Origin: Rhizobium favelukesii
Lineage (GTDB): Bacteria > Pseudomonadota > Alphaproteobacteria > Rhizobiales > Rhizobiaceae
Length of the DNA: 64,000 bases
Assembly: GCF_000577275.2 (NCBI RefSeq)
Contig: NZ_HG916852.1
Location: 2,855,001-2,919,000 of the forward strand
Direction: 5' to 3'
Positions 16,524 through 26,195 of this stretch are shown one piece after another. The notes beneath the pieces were generated by a model, which saw nothing but the letters and a program-made list of their open reading frames with translations, was not told where the DNA came from and ran no database searches. Each line of letters begins with the position of its first letter. The first letter of the stretch is position 1. A program made the position numbers and the translations under genes.

Positions 16524-18647
16524 TCAGGCCGCCGCGTCGGTCTTCACGGCAACTGTCGAGCCATCGACTACGCCTGCACCGTCAGCATTGACGAAGGCCT
16601 CGATGTCAAGACGCGGCATCGGCCTTCCGAACAGAAAGCCCTGCACCTGCATGCAACCTTCGCGGCGAAGGAAATCGACATGCTCCTCCCGTTCCACGCC
16701 CTCGGCGAGAACCGGAATATCAAGGCTCTGCGCCAGAATAAGCGTCGAGCGGACAATCGCAGCCGACTGTTTGTTGGTGACGACGCCGTCGACGAAGGCA
16801 CGATCGATCTTGATCTTGTCGAACGGGAAACTCTGCAACGTCGACAGCGAGGAATAGCCCGTGCCGTAGTCGTCCATTGCCACCTTGACGCCAAGCGCCT
16901 TCAGCCGCCGGATGGCATTCAGCGCATGCCCGTGGTCGGCAATGATGCCGGATTCCGTGATCTCGAGCTCGAGCCGCGGAGCCGCCAGACCCGTTTCCAC
17001 CAGGATCTGATGGACGATCTGCGGCAGGCGGCTATCGGCGAGCTGCTGGGCCGCCACGTTGACGGCTATGTTCAACGGGTTCCTCCAGCTGGCCGCTTCG
17101 ACGCAGGCGCTGCGCAGCACCCATTCGCCGAGTTCCATGATGAACCCCGTCTTCTCGGCGATCGGGATGAATTCCGCTGGCGAGATATGGCCGCGCGTCG
17201 GATGCTTCCAGCGCAGCAGCACTTCGAAGCCCAGCACCTCGCGCGTCACGGTATCGTTCTGCTGCTGATAGAACAGTTCGAATTCGCCCTTCTTCAGCCC
17301 TTCACGCATCTCGATCGCCAGCGCGTTTCGTTCCCGCGCCGCCTCGTCCATCGAGGGGTCGTAGAAGCAGATGCTGCTTCCCGCCGTCGTCTTGGCGCGG
17401 TACATGGCGACATCGGCCTGCGAAAGCAGGTCGTCGATGGTGCGCGCCCTGTCAGGGAAACTGGAAATGCCGATGCTGGATCCGACGCTGAGCGATTGGC
17501 CGTTCCAATCGACAGGCCGCTCGATCTCGTCGAGCAGGCGTTGTGCTACGCTCCTGGCCTCCGAACGGCCGGCATGATCGCGCATCACGACCACGAATTC
17601 ATCACCGCCGACGCGGGCTGCAAACTGTCCCTTCTGCATGACCTTCGCCAGCCGCTCGCCGATCGCCCGGAGCACGGCGTCACCAGCGGCATGACCGTGG
17701 ACGTCGTTGATTTCCTTGAACCGATCAAGGTCGAAGCAGAGGACGGCGACGTTCCAGCCGATTTCATGGGTGTTTTTGGTGGCAGTCGCCAGATGTTCGT
17801 TCAGCGCCGAGCGGTTTGCAAGGTTCGTCAGCGGATCGTGTAGCGACAGATGGCGATAGCGGGCGACGGCCGCTTCGGTCGACTGCATGTCGATGATGTA
17901 GGTGGAGGCGCCGAGAAGCAGGATGATGATCATGACTGCGCCGACAAGGCTGGTCATCACGCCGACGGAGAGAATTTCGCGGGGGACGGACACGGTTGCG
18001 TCGGGAACAATCGTCATGCCCGCCATGCCGAGGAAGTGCGTCGAAACGATTGCAAGGATCAGCGGCAGGGCGGCGGCGACCGGGCTGAAACGTGTCGTCG
18101 GGCGGGCAACCCGGCTCGTCACGAAGGCGCCGAACCCGGCCGCTGCAATCAGCGAGCAGATGACATAGGCGCTGTTCCACTGGATATCGCCGGCCACCCT
18201 GTAGCCTTCGATGCCGACATAGTGCATGGCTGCCACGCCAAGTCCGACGATGGCGCCGCCGGCCTCGACAAGCGCGTCCCGGCTTCGCATCGAGGCCACG
18301 GTAAAGCCGATCATCGTGGAGGCGATTCCAATGAAAAGCGACAGCAGCGTCAAATCGGGCTCATAGCCGCTGAGCGCCGGCGCCCGGAAACCGAGCATGG
18401 CAATAAAATGCGTCGTCCAGATCGTCGCGCCGCCAACGAACCCTGACAGGAACAACCAATTGAATTTTTGGAGCCCTTGGGTGCGCCGAACCCGCGAGAA
18501 AAGCCGTACCGTCAGCAAAGAGCCGAGAAGGCAGATGACCGTTGCAAAGATCAGGTGCGGCCAGCTATGGTCGACGGCAATGCAGGAGACGAGACGGAGC
18601 ATGAGAAGGACCAGGTTGTGATTGGTCCCTGATAGCCGCCGTGACAT
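16524..18647 (-). CDS. MHYT–GGDEF–EAL c-di-GMP signalling protein
   Basis: A 707-residue inner-membrane protein. Residues 1–260 are seven membrane helices with three MHYT-type repeats (THFIAML near 79, MHYVG at 141, THFLGMAG near 203), a putative sensor of O2, CO or NO through copper. GGDEF domain about 265–435 with intact GGDEF (347–351) but no RxxD inhibitory site five residues upstream; EAL domain about 445–690, where the signature reads EVLLRW. The catalytic residues later in EAL (LEITES, MDDYGTGYSSL, KIDRAF) are present, so phosphodiesterase activity is possible. Such proteins make or degrade c-di-GMP and control motility and exopolysaccharide. It is the first gene of the minus-strand run. 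Confidence 0.93.
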   Translation of the reverse strand: MSRRLSGTNHNLVLLMLRLVSCIAVDHSWPHLIFATVICLLGSLLTVRLFSRVRRTQGLQKFNWLFLSGFVGGATIWTTHFIAMLGFRAPALSGYEPDLTLLSLFIGIASTMIGFTVASMRSRDALVEAGGAIVGLGVAAMHYVGIEGYRVAGDIQWNSAYVICSLIAAAGFGAFVTSRVARPTTRFSPVAAALPLILAIVSTHFLGMAGMTIVPDATVSVPREILSVGVMTSLVGAVMIIILLLGASTYIIDMQSTEAAVARYRHLSLHDPLTNLANRSALNEHLATATKNTHEIGWNVAVLCFDLDRFKEINDVHGHAAGDAVLRAIGERLAKVMQKGQFAARVGGDEFVVVMRDHAGRSEARSVAQRLLDEIERPVDWNGQSLSVGSSIGISSFPDRARTIDDLLSQADVAMYRAKTTAGSSICFYDPSMDEAARERNALAIEMREGLKKGEFELFYQQQNDTVTREVLGFEVLLRWKHPTRGHISPAEFIPIAEKTGFIMELGEWVLRSACVEAASWRNPLNIAVNVAAQQLADSRLPQIVHQILVETGLAAPRLELEITESGIIADHGHALNAIRRLKALGVKVAMDDYGTGYSSLSTLQSFPFDKIKIDRAFVDGVVTNKQSAAIVRSTLILAQSLDIPVLAEGVEREEHVDFLRREGCMQVQGFLFGRPMPRLDIEAFVNADGAGVVDGSTVAVKTDAAA

Positions 18648-18777
18648 TCTGTATTCGTTAATCTCGCGGGAAATCCGGCTTTATGGTTAAGCCTTCGCGA
18701 TCGCCTTCAATTCTGAAATCGTTCCCTCGCCGACAGCGTGTCCGGGTTCCTGGCCGTTGCCGATGGCAAGGGAGCAG

Positions 18778-18806
18778 CTTGCGTTTCCGGTGCATCTATA
18801 CTATAG
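18778..18806 (+). promoter_or_regulatory. Promoter of rplY
   Basis: CTTGCG at 18778–18783, a 17-base spacer and CTATAG at 18801–18806 closely match the alphaproteobacterial housekeeping promoter (CTTGAC-N17-CTATAT). It lies about 120 bases upstream of the rplY start codon, giving a long leader. Confidence 0.7.
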
Positions 18807-18831
18807 CGCACGCGTCCGCGCAGACACCCTT

Positions 18832-18897
18832 GGAGGCAACGCGGATGAGGATGGGGTAACCCGCCTCCAGTTCCGCGGCAAGCATTGGCCTGCGCGG
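18832..18897 (+). promoter_or_regulatory. Structured mRNA leader of rplY
   Basis: Two stem-loops lie in the rplY leader: GGAGGC 18832–18837 with GCCTCC 18863–18868, and CCGC 18873–18876 plus GCA 18878–18880 with TGC 18891–18893 plus GCGG 18894–18897. The first stem contains a GGAGG eight bases before a four-codon frame (ATG 18845, stop 18857–18859). Ribosomal protein genes are often self-regulated through such leaders; no L25-specific motif is known to me, so the role is inferred. Confidence 0.35.
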
Positions 18898-18928
18898 GGC
18901 TCTCCAAATAACCTCGGAAGGAAAAGTC

Positions 18929-19543
18929 ATGAGCCACGAAAGCTACGAGCTCAAGGCCGAGGCGCGCGAACGGGTTGGTAAGGGGTCCGCCCGTGAACTT
19001 CGCCGCAACGGTTTGATTCCCGCTGTCATCTATGGTGACAAGCAGGCCCCCATTTCTATCGCTCTCAGCACCAATGAGGTGACGAAGCGCATTCACGCAG
19101 GTGGCTTCATGACCACCATCGCGACCATCGAAGTCGACGGCAAGACGTACAAGGTTCTGCCGAAGGACTATCAGCTCGATCCGGTCCGCGACTTCACGAT
19201 GCACGTGGACTTCCTGCGCGTTTCCGGCAACACCCAGGTTACCGTTGAAATCCCGGTTCACTTCATCAACGAAGAAAAGTCCCAGGGTCTCAAGGCTGGC
19301 GGCGTCCTGAACATCGTTCGTCACGAAATCGAAGTGCAGTGCCCGGCCGATGCGATCCCGGAATTCTTCAACGTTGACCTGAGCGGCAAGAAGATCGGCG
19401 ACAGCATCCACATCTCCGACCTCACCCTGCCGAAGGGTGTGGCGACGGTTATCGCGGACCGTGACTTCACGATCGCAACGATCATCGCCCCGGCTGGCGG
19501 CGTTGACGAAACGGTCGAAGAAGAAGGCGAAGCCGAAGCCTGA
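18929..19543 (+). CDS. rplY: 50S ribosomal protein L25/general stress protein Ctc
   Basis: A 204-residue L25 of the long (CTC) type, which binds 5S rRNA in the large subunit. The N-terminal domain ([20 protein letters not shown], then GLIPAVIYG) is the L25 core; residues about 95–190 form the TL5/CTC beta-domain ([19 protein letters not shown]), and the acidic tail ([12 protein letters not shown]) is typical. ATG 18929 follows GGAAGGA. It is followed by a strong terminator; in many rhizobia pth comes next, but here a two-gene insertion separates them. Confidence 0.97.
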   Translation: MSHESYELKAEARERVGKGSARELRRNGLIPAVIYGDKQAPISIALSTNEVTKRIHAGGFMTTIATIEVDGKTYKVLPKDYQLDPVRDFTMHVDFLRVSGNTQVTVEIPVHFINEEKSQGLKAGGVLNIVRHEIEVQCPADAIPEFFNVDLSGKKIGDSIHISDLTLPKGVATVIADRDFTIATIIAPAGGVDETVEEEGEAEA

Positions 19544-19567
19544 TCGCTTCCATAATTTGTAAAGCAT

Positions 19568-19599
19568 AAGGCCCGCTTTCTGACGAAAGCGGGCCTTTT
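19568..19599 (+). terminator. Rho-independent terminator of rplY
   Basis: AAGGCCCGCTTTC (19568–19580) pairs over 13 bases with GAAAGCGGGCCTT (19585–19597) around a TGAC loop, followed by T residues. It lies 25 bases after the rplY stop. Confidence 0.92.
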
Positions 19600-19727
19600 C
19601 ATTTGCGCGCGAGGAGCCCGTTTCAGCAACATTTAATACATTTCATGGAAGCATGCCGGTAGGTTTTTGAAGACCGGCGGGCGTAGAAAACCGTGAACGC
19701 AAAGTGCGGCTGGGGGCAAACGGAACA

Positions 19728-22087
19728 ATGAACAATTCCGTTGAAAATCGTTTTTTGGCAATCATTTGCGGAGCTTTGCTCCTCTTCGTTGCTCCACTGT
19801 TCGTGCTTTTCCTTTTTCTTTCTTCCGAGCGCGCAGACAAGGAAATACGCGACCACATCTCGGTTCTTCTTGTCGCCATTCTCAGGCGCTCGCAAAGCCG
19901 CTCTGGGACCTCGATGATGACAGCGTAACCCAGATCAGCGCGACGACCGTTTCGCAGGGCGCCATCGTCAAGGTTCAGGTCCGGGATCAATCCGGCCAGC
20001 TCGACGTGACGCAATCGACAATACCGAAATCGTTCAACGGCAATCTCGTCCAGGTGTCGCGCGCGATCATATACAATACCATCGACGGCCCGAAGAATCT
20101 GGGCACCATCTCCGTCTTCTATCCGGCACTTGGCCTCTTCTCCGGCCTCAAGCACGAAGAGGTCGTCTTCATGTCGATCTTCATCTTCGCAGTGCTTGCC
20201 GTCTTCAGTGCGGCATTGATCGGCAATCGCATCTTTATCATCCGGCCGCTGATGCGCCTGACGGCAGCCGTCGAGGCCACCCGTCAACTCGGCTCGCGGC
20301 ATCACGTCAACTGGCAATCGAACGACGAGATGGGCCGTCTGGCCCGCGGCTTCAACGAAATGCAATCGAAGCTCGAAAGCGAGGAATGCGAATTGAAGCT
20401 CGCGCATCGCCGTGCTGTCGACATCTACGACCTGACGCCGGCCATGCTGTTTTCGCTCGATGAGGATGATCGCATAACCGCCGTCAGCGACTACTGGCTC
20501 GTCGCGACCGGCTACGACCGGCCGCGCGTGATCGGCTGCAGGTTCGCAGATCTCGTGACATCCGATACGCGCGAAGCCTTCCTCAAGCGAAAGAACGACC
20601 TCGACGGCGGCGCCGCAGTCGACGTGACGGTAAAGTTCATATGCGCCGATGGCAGCCTCATGGATGTGCTCATCCTGGAATCGACAGCAGCCACTGCGGG
20701 TCATGACCGGCTCTCGCTATCGGTCATGACCGATGTCACGGAGCTGAAAGCCTCCGAAGCACGCAACCACCAGCAAGCCATCCGGGATCATCTGACCGGC
20801 CTGCTGAACCGCCAGGGCTTCGAAACGGTGCTCGACGCCAAGATCCTCGAAGTAGACGCCGCCGGCCAGGAACTCGCCTGCCTGTTCGTCGATCTCGACC
20901 GCTTCAAATGGATCAACGACAATCTCGGCCATGCCGAGGGCGACAGGGCGCTGCGTGAGTTTGTCGACCGGCTGAAGAGGCATCTGGCGCCATCGGATCA
21001 GGCGGCCCGCCTCGGTGGTGACGAATTCGCGATCCTTCTGCCGGCAAAGGACGCGGCCCGGCGGGCAAGCGCAATGGCCGAGCAGATCGCCTCCATCTTC
21101 ATCGAGCCGTTCGGTCCGGATCTGCATCTGAGCGCCAGCGTCGGCATCGCCATCTACCCGCGCCATGCCTCGAACGCCGCCGAGTTGTTGCAGAAGTCGG
21201 ATATGGCCATGTACGCGAAGAAGCGCGACGGCAAGAATGGCGCGCAACTCTTCGACACCAGCATGATGGACCACACGCGCGCTCGCGCCGAAATCGAGAA
21301 CTATATTGAAGCCGGTCTCGCGGAGGACTGGTTCGACGCCTACCTGCAACCGATCGTCAGCCTGAACGGCCGCGGCGTTGCCGGTTTCGAGGCACTCATG
21401 CGCCTCAATCATCCGCAAAAGGGTTTGATGGCACCGGCGCAAATCATCAATGTCGCGGAGGAAACGGCCAAGATCGTTCGCGTCGGCAACGTCATCATGG
21501 AAAAGGCGATCGCCCATCTTGCGGCCATTTCCCGCCTCCCCGGCATGCAGGACAGCTATCTCGCCATCAACTTCTCGCCGCTGCAATTCGAAGCTGCCCT
21601 GCCCGCGCGGCTTGCCGCACTGCTCGGCCGCCACGGTATCCGCCCCCAGCGCATCGTCGTGGAAATCACAGAGGCGGTGCTGATGCACAACAATCCGCAA
21701 ATCCGCACGATTGTCGCCGAGATGCGCCGCTTCGGCTGCCGGATTGCCCTCGACGACTTCGGCACGGGTTATTCGTCGCTGAGTTATCTCAACCGCTTCC
21801 CAGTCGATATCATCAAGATCGACCAGTCGTTCACGCAGTCGATCAACGACGCCAACGACGACGTTCGCGACAAGAGCCGTACGCTGGTGGAGAGCATCAC
21901 AACGCTGTCTCACAAGATGGGGTGCATCGTCATTGCCGAGGGCATCGAGAGAGAGGACGAATGCCAGACCTTGCACAAAATGGGCCTCGACTTCGGCCAG
22001 GGATACCTATTCCATCGCCCGCAGCAAGCTGCGGCTCTGATCGAGCGTCTGTCTGCGACTGAACAGCGCATTGCGCGGGCCTCTTGA
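19728..22087 (+). CDS. Membrane GGDEF–EAL c-di-GMP protein with apparent frameshift
   Basis: Domains in order: N-terminal membrane helix, periplasmic region, second helix (VVFMSIFIFAVLAVFSAALI), HAMP, PAS-like (VDIYDLTPAMLFSLDED), GGDEF (intact, RLGGDEFAIL; no RxxD site) and EAL (EALMRL, ITEAVL, LDDFGTGYSSLSY, IKIDQSF). The first 50 codons (MNNSVENRFLAI, with the helix) lie in a different frame from the rest. They join well if one base, probably A, is restored near 19878 in GCCATTCTC, giving a smooth VANSQALAKPLWD. Either the gene is frameshifted in this strain or the base is a sequencing error. ATG 19728 has GGGGGC upstream. As written, no good start exists for the downstream frame before the second helix. 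Confidence 0.82.
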
Positions 22088-22105
22088 ACCCAGAAAGGCA
22101 ACACC

Positions 22106-22825
22106 ATGAAGAAACTGCTGCTTTTCACTCTTTTGAGCATCTGCGCCTCCAGCCAAGCCATTGCAGCCGGCGTAATGCTCGCCACCGAGGAATACCCTCC
22201 CTTCAGCTACCGTGATGGAAAGACAATCAAGGGCGCTTCGGTCGAGCAAGTCGAAAAGGTCATGAAAGACGCCGGCATCGACTACAAGATCGAGATGATG
22301 CCTTGGGCCAGGGCCTACAATCTCGCCCAGACCACGCCTATGAGCTGCGTTTTCACGACCGCTCACAGCGCGAAACGCGACCCTATGTTCAGGTGGGTCG
22401 AGCCGTTGCTGGTCGATCGCAACATCCTCATCACCAGGTCCGGGTCAGGTGTGACAGCGAAGAACCTTGAGGAAGCGAGGCAATATACCGTCGGAACACA
22501 GCGCGACGATTATACAGAGGTGACGCTGAAGGAGAACGGCTTCACCAAGCTCGACGTCGCCACCGACTTCAACGCCACACTGCGCAAGCTGCTCAATGGT
22601 CGCATCGACATGATGCCGATCTCCGAGATCTACTTCGGCAAGCTCAAGGCGGAACAGCCGTTGGAGAAGCTCACGCTGCTCTCCTCACAGCCGATGGGGA
22701 TCGCCTGCGAGAAGGACTTCCCAAGCGATCTGCTGGCCAAGATGCAGGCCGCGTTGGACAAGCTGATCGGCGATGGCACACAGCAAACCATCTTCACCAA
22801 GTATGGTCTAAGCTCGGCAGACTGA
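22106..22825 (+). CDS. Periplasmic solute-binding protein (family 3-like), orphan
   Basis: A 239-residue protein with a Sec signal peptide (cut after about residue 21) and the family 3 solute-binding fold: the start LATEEYPPFSYRDG is characteristic, and GRIDMMPISE and the C-terminal ALDKLIGDGTQQTIFTKYG are typical. No permease or ATPase gene is adjacent. It begins 18 bases after the GGDEF–EAL gene, so the two are likely co-expressed; a role as ligand-sensing partner of that membrane protein is an inference. Confidence 0.85.
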   Translation: MKKLLLFTLLSICASSQAIAAGVMLATEEYPPFSYRDGKTIKGASVEQVEKVMKDAGIDYKIEMMPWARAYNLAQTTPMSCVFTTAHSAKRDPMFRWVEPLLVDRNILITRSGSGVTAKNLEEARQYTVGTQRDDYTEVTLKENGFTKLDVATDFNATLRKLLNGRIDMMPISEIYFGKLKAEQPLEKLTLLSSQPMGIACEKDFPSDLLAKMQAALDKLIGDGTQQTIFTKYGLSSAD

Positions 22826-22914
22826 TTTTTCTGCGCTTGCGGCCTCCGCGCCTTGACTTTGACGCCGTTTCGCGGTGGTGAACGATAACGCACATTTCAA
22901 GGAATGAACGAGCC

Positions 22915-23631
22915 ATGCTGATCATCGCGGGTCTCGGCAATGCCGGCGGCAAGTACGCCGGAAACCGCCACAATATCGGCTTCATGGCTGCTGATGCCAT
23001 CCACCGCCGCCATAATTTTTCGCCTTGGTCGAAGAAGTTCAAGGCTGAGATCGCCGAGGGCGAGATCGCCGGCGAGAAGGTGCTGCTCATCAAGCCGCAG
23101 ACCTACATGAACCTCTCTGGTGAGGCCGTCGGCGAGGCCATGCGCTTCTATAAGCTGCAGCCCACCGACCTCGTCGCGATCTATGACGAACTCGACCTGC
23201 CGCCGGGCAAGGCGCGCCTGAAGACGGGCGGTGGCCATGGCGGCCACAACGGCATCAAGTCGTTGGACGCCCATTGCGGCAAGGACTATCGCCGCCTGCG
23301 CCTTGGCATCGGCCACCCCGGCGTCAAGGAACTGGTGCAGCATCACGTTCTCGGCGACTTCGCCAAGGCCGATCAGGCGTGGCTTGAGCCGCTGCTGCAT
23401 GCCCTTGCCGACAACGCCGACATGCTGGTTCGCAAGGAAGACTCTCAGCTGATGAACAAGCTGGCGCTGGCGCTTGGCGGAAAAGCCGAAGAAGAAAAGC
23501 CGAAGCCGGAGAAGAAACCAACGGCGAAGTCTCATATCCACCAGGCTCGCAATCACAATCAGCCGAAGATGCCTGCAACCGGCCCGATGGCCGAAATGCT
23601 GAAGAAGATGTTCGGCAACAAGGGCGATTGA
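22915..23631 (+). CDS. pth: Peptidyl-tRNA hydrolase
   Basis: A 238-residue Pth, which frees tRNA from peptidyl-tRNA that dropped off ribosomes. Signature parts: [19 protein letters not shown] (catalytic His 19), [43 protein letters not shown] and [10 protein letters not shown]. The core ends near residue 190; a Lys/Glu/Pro-rich tail of about 45 residues is common in rhizobial Pth. It is followed after 3 bases by an acetyltransferase gene. Confidence 0.97.
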   Translation: MLIIAGLGNAGGKYAGNRHNIGFMAADAIHRRHNFSPWSKKFKAEIAEGEIAGEKVLLIKPQTYMNLSGEAVGEAMRFYKLQPTDLVAIYDELDLPPGKARLKTGGGHGGHNGIKSLDAHCGKDYRRLRLGIGHPGVKELVQHHVLGDFAKADQAWLEPLLHALADNADMLVRKEDSQLMNKLALALGGKAEEEKPKPEKKPTAKSHIHQARNHNQPKMPATGPMAEMLKKMFGNKGD

Positions 23632-23634
23632 ACC

Positions 23635-24099
23635 ATGTCTGCCGGCGCGCTCATCATTCGCGCTGCTAAGGCACGCGACCTGCCCGGCCTGCTTGCCCTC
23701 TATCGTGAGCTGAACCCTGCCGATCCGACCATGGACCGCGCGCACGCCGAAGAGCGGTTTGGAGCTATCCGCGCGCAACCCGGCATGACGGTCTTCATCG
23801 GCGTCGCGGGCAAAACCGTCGCGGCGTCGGTGACGCTGGTCGTCGTCCCCAACGTGACCAGGAATGGCGCGTCCTATGCGCTGATCGACAACGTCGTCAC
23901 CGCGGCCGATTACAGGCAGCGGGGGTATGGACGAGCCCTGATCCGGTACGCCAGCGCCGCAGCCTTTAAGGCCGGCTGCTATAAGGTGATGTTTCTGACC
24001 GGCTCGAAGGATCCGGCAACACTGCGCTTCGATGAGAATTGCGGCTTCGTCCAGGACAAGACCGGCTATCAGATCAGGCGACCGGCAGCCGGCTCATAG
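23635..24099 (+). CDS. GNAT family N-acetyltransferase
   Basis: A 154-residue single-domain GNAT. The acetyl-CoA binding motif A is VTAADYRQRGYGRALIRYA (Q/RxxGxG/A pattern), preceded by a beta-strand with YALIDNVV and followed by CYKVMFLTGSKDPATLRFDENCGF. The substrate is unknown. Starts 3 bases after pth and is probably in its operon. Its 3' end overlaps the convergent membrane-protein gene by a few bases. Confidence 0.88.
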   Translation: MSAGALIIRAAKARDLPGLLALYRELNPADPTMDRAHAEERFGAIRAQPGMTVFIGVAGKTVAASVTLVVVPNVTRNGASYALIDNVVTAADYRQRGYGRALIRYASAAAFKAGCYKVMFLTGSKDPATLRFDENCGFVQDKTGYQIRRPAAGS

Positions 24100-24501
24100 C
24101 AGCCCGATCGTGTGGAGCCTGAAAAGCAAGAGGTTCCAGACCCACGAAAGACCCCTTTCGATCAGCCAGGCCATGGCAATGGAAACACCCGGCGAAAACA
24201 GCATAGCCAGCAGACCGCCGACGACGCTCAGCATGCAGGAAATGCGGAAATTCTTGAGGCTGTCGAGACGATAATAGCCGCTGTCGTCATATTCGGTCCC
24301 GAAGAGCAGATCCGGAAGATTGTAACCACTCGACAGTGGCAAATCCATCAGAGGCCTGTCGGTTACGCGGTCAGGCAGAACGTTGAAGACCGCCCGGCAG
24401 AGATGACCGATCGCGCCAAGAAGGGCAAAAAGCCCCGCCGCCACAAAGTAGTGCCATGTTGCTGCCTCGCCCTGCATGAACGCCTCCGCTGCTGCGGACA
24501 T
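24094..24501 (-). CDS. Small conserved membrane protein
   Basis: A 135-residue protein with an N-terminal membrane helix (YFVAAGLFALLGAIGHLCRAVF) and a C-terminal pair of hydrophobic stretches (SCMLSVVGGLLAMLFSPGVSIAMAWLI). The middle is polar, with a DDSGYYRLDSLKNFRI segment. I do not recognise a family. It lies between clpS and the acetyltransferase and overlaps the latter's end. Confidence 0.6.
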   Translation of the reverse strand: MSAAAEAFMQGEAATWHYFVAAGLFALLGAIGHLCRAVFNVLPDRVTDRPLMDLPLSSGYNLPDLLFGTEYDDSGYYRLDSLKNFRISCMLSVVGGLLAMLFSPGVSIAMAWLIERGLSWVWNLLLFRLHTIGLL

Positions 24502-24556
24502 TCTGCCTGAAAACAGCGGATGTCAGATTAAGGAGCCTGGTTAAGAGATCGCCAAG

Positions 24557-24868
24557 CTATTCCTCGGGCTCCGCCGTCAACATCAGCGGAAACCCGGCCT
24601 GCTTGGCATAGTCCATCGCCTCCTTGACCTTGGTCTCGGCGATATCCTTCGTGCAGACCACGACGACGCTCGATCCCAGCTTGTGCGCCGTCATCATCAC
24701 GCGGTAGCCGACCTCCTCGCTCATGCGGAACACAGCCTTGAGGATCATCACCACGAATTCGCGCGGCGTATAGTCGTCGTTGAAGAGAATGACCTTGTAG
24801 AGCTTCGGCCGATCCAGCTTCGGTTTCGACTTTGTCTTCGGTTTAAGGGCAATACCGTTGTCACTCAT
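24557..24868 (-). CDS. clpS: ClpS-type adaptor (ClpS2 paralogue)
   Basis: A 103-residue adaptor that hands N-degron substrates to ClpAP. The core LYKVILFNDDYTPREFVVMILKAVF contains the conserved NDDYTP loop; further along are VMMTAHKLGSSVVVVCTKDIAETKVKEAM. Alphaproteobacteria carry two ClpS proteins; the N-terminal KPKTKSKPKLDRP and this sequence fit ClpS2, whose N-end specificity differs from ClpS1 and which is usually not next to clpA. ATG 24868 follows GGGTGGG; an upstream ATG at 24892 is less likely. Confidence 0.92.
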   Translation of the reverse strand: MSDNGIALKPKTKSKPKLDRPKLYKVILFNDDYTPREFVVMILKAVFRMSEEVGYRVMMTAHKLGSSVVVVCTKDIAETKVKEAMDYAKQAGFPLMLTAEPEE

Positions 24869-24981
24869 CGGAAACCCACCCGTTGATGACATGGAGAGGC
24901 GAGAACAGTGCATCGATATCTATATTGCGCTGCAAAGGCGGGCGTTCAACCCCTCAGAATGCAAGAGACTTGCGCGAAAAG

Positions 24982-25011
24982 CTTGACCGCAAGGCGCGTT
25001 TTATCCCATAG
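24982..25011 (+). promoter_or_regulatory. Candidate promoter of ychF
   Basis: CTTGAC at 24982–24987 is an exact −35 match; 17–18 bases on is CCCATAG (25005–25011), a poor −10. It lies about 40 bases upstream of the ychF start codon. Confidence 0.4.
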
Positions 25012-25049
25012 CCAGCACCAACGAATTCAAGAACAGCAGGTTTCAGGCC

Positions 25050-26153
25050 ATGGGCTTCAAATGCGGTATCGTCGGTTTGCCGAACGTCGGCAAATCGACC
25101 CTCTTCAACGCGCTGACCAAGACGGCGCAGGCGCAGGCGGCGAACTATCCCTTCTGCACGATCGAGCCGAACACCGGCGAAGTCGCGGTGCCGGACCCGC
25201 GCATGCAGAAGCTCGCAGCGATCGCCGGCTCCAAGGAAATCATCCCGACCCGGATCTCCTTCGTCGACATCGCCGGCCTCGTGCGCGGTGCATCGAAGGG
25301 TGAAGGCCTTGGCAACAAGTTCCTCGCCAACATCCGCGAAGTCGATGCCGTCGTGCATGTGCTGCGCTGCTTCGAGGACGACGACATCACCCACGTCGAG
25401 GGCCGCATCAACCCGGTCGGCGATGCCGACACGATCGAGACCGAGCTGATGCTCGCCGACCTCGAAAGCCTTGAGCGCCGCGTCGAGCAGACGCGCAAGC
25501 GCGCCGCCAGCAAAGACAAGGAATCGCTGGCGCAACTGCCTGTCATGGAAGCCGTGATCAAGCTCTTGAACGAGGGCAAGCCTGCACGCCTGCTTCTCAA
25601 GACGCTGGCGCCTGAGGAGATCGAGATCCTCAAGGGTCTCAACCTCCTGACCTCGCATCCGGTGCTCTACGTCTGCAACGTCGCCGAAGCCGATGCCTCG
25701 ACCGGCAACGAGCACACCAAGGCCGTGGCCGCCATGGCGATGGAACAGGGCGCCGAATGCGTCATCATATCGGCTGCGATCGAATCCGAAGTGGCACAAC
25801 TGCCGGAAGAAGAAGCCGTGGAGTTCCTGTCGGCGCTCGGCCTTGAGGAAGCCGGTCTTGATCGGTTGATCCGCGCCGGCTACCACCTGCTCGACCTGAT
25901 CACCTATTTCACCGTAGGCCCCAAGGAAACCCGCGCCTGGACGATCGTCCGCGGCACCAAGGCGCCTGCCGCCGCCGGCGTGATCCACACCGATTTTGAA
26001 CGCGGCTTCATCCGCGCCTTCACGATCGCCTATGACGACTACATCAACTTCAAGGGTGAAGTCGGCGCCAAGGAAGCAGGCAAAGGCCGGGACGAAGGCA
26101 AGGAATATGTCGTCCAGGACGGCGACGTGATCCACTTCCGCTTCAATACCTGA
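25050..26153 (+). CDS. ychF: Obg-like ATPase/GTPase YchF
   Basis: A 367-residue YchF/OLA1 P-loop NTPase. GLPNVGKS (residues 9–16) is the G1 loop, [22 protein letters not shown] is G3 and switch II, and the C-terminal TGS domain is clear ([20 protein letters not shown] and [12 protein letters not shown], ending in [11 protein letters not shown]). The G4 motif is the altered form typical of YchF, which prefers ATP. It associates with ribosomes and acts in stress responses. Conserved neighbour of pth in rhizobia. Confidence 0.97.
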   Translation: MGFKCGIVGLPNVGKSTLFNALTKTAQAQAANYPFCTIEPNTGEVAVPDPRMQKLAAIAGSKEIIPTRISFVDIAGLVRGASKGEGLGNKFLANIREVDAVVHVLRCFEDDDITHVEGRINPVGDADTIETELMLADLESLERRVEQTRKRAASKDKESLAQLPVMEAVIKLLNEGKPARLLLKTLAPEEIEILKGLNLLTSHPVLYVCNVAEADASTGNEHTKAVAAMAMEQGAECVIISAAIESEVAQLPEEEAVEFLSALGLEEAGLDRLIRAGYHLLDLITYFTVGPKETRAWTIVRGTKAPAAAGVIHTDFERGFIRAFTIAYDDYINFKGEVGAKEAGKGRDEGKEYVVQDGDVIHFRFNT

Positions 26154-26161
26154 CGCGAACT

Positions 26162-26195
26162 GAGAAACTGCCGCCTATGCCGGTGGCAGTTTCTC
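26162..26195. terminator. Long hairpin between convergent genes
   Basis: GAGAAACTGCC 26162–26172 pairs perfectly with GGCAGTTTCTC 26185–26195, and the stem extends inward to about 14 pairs with a six-base loop. It starts 9 bases after ychF and overlaps the last codons and stop of the DUF2157 gene, so it probably serves both. Confidence 0.75.
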
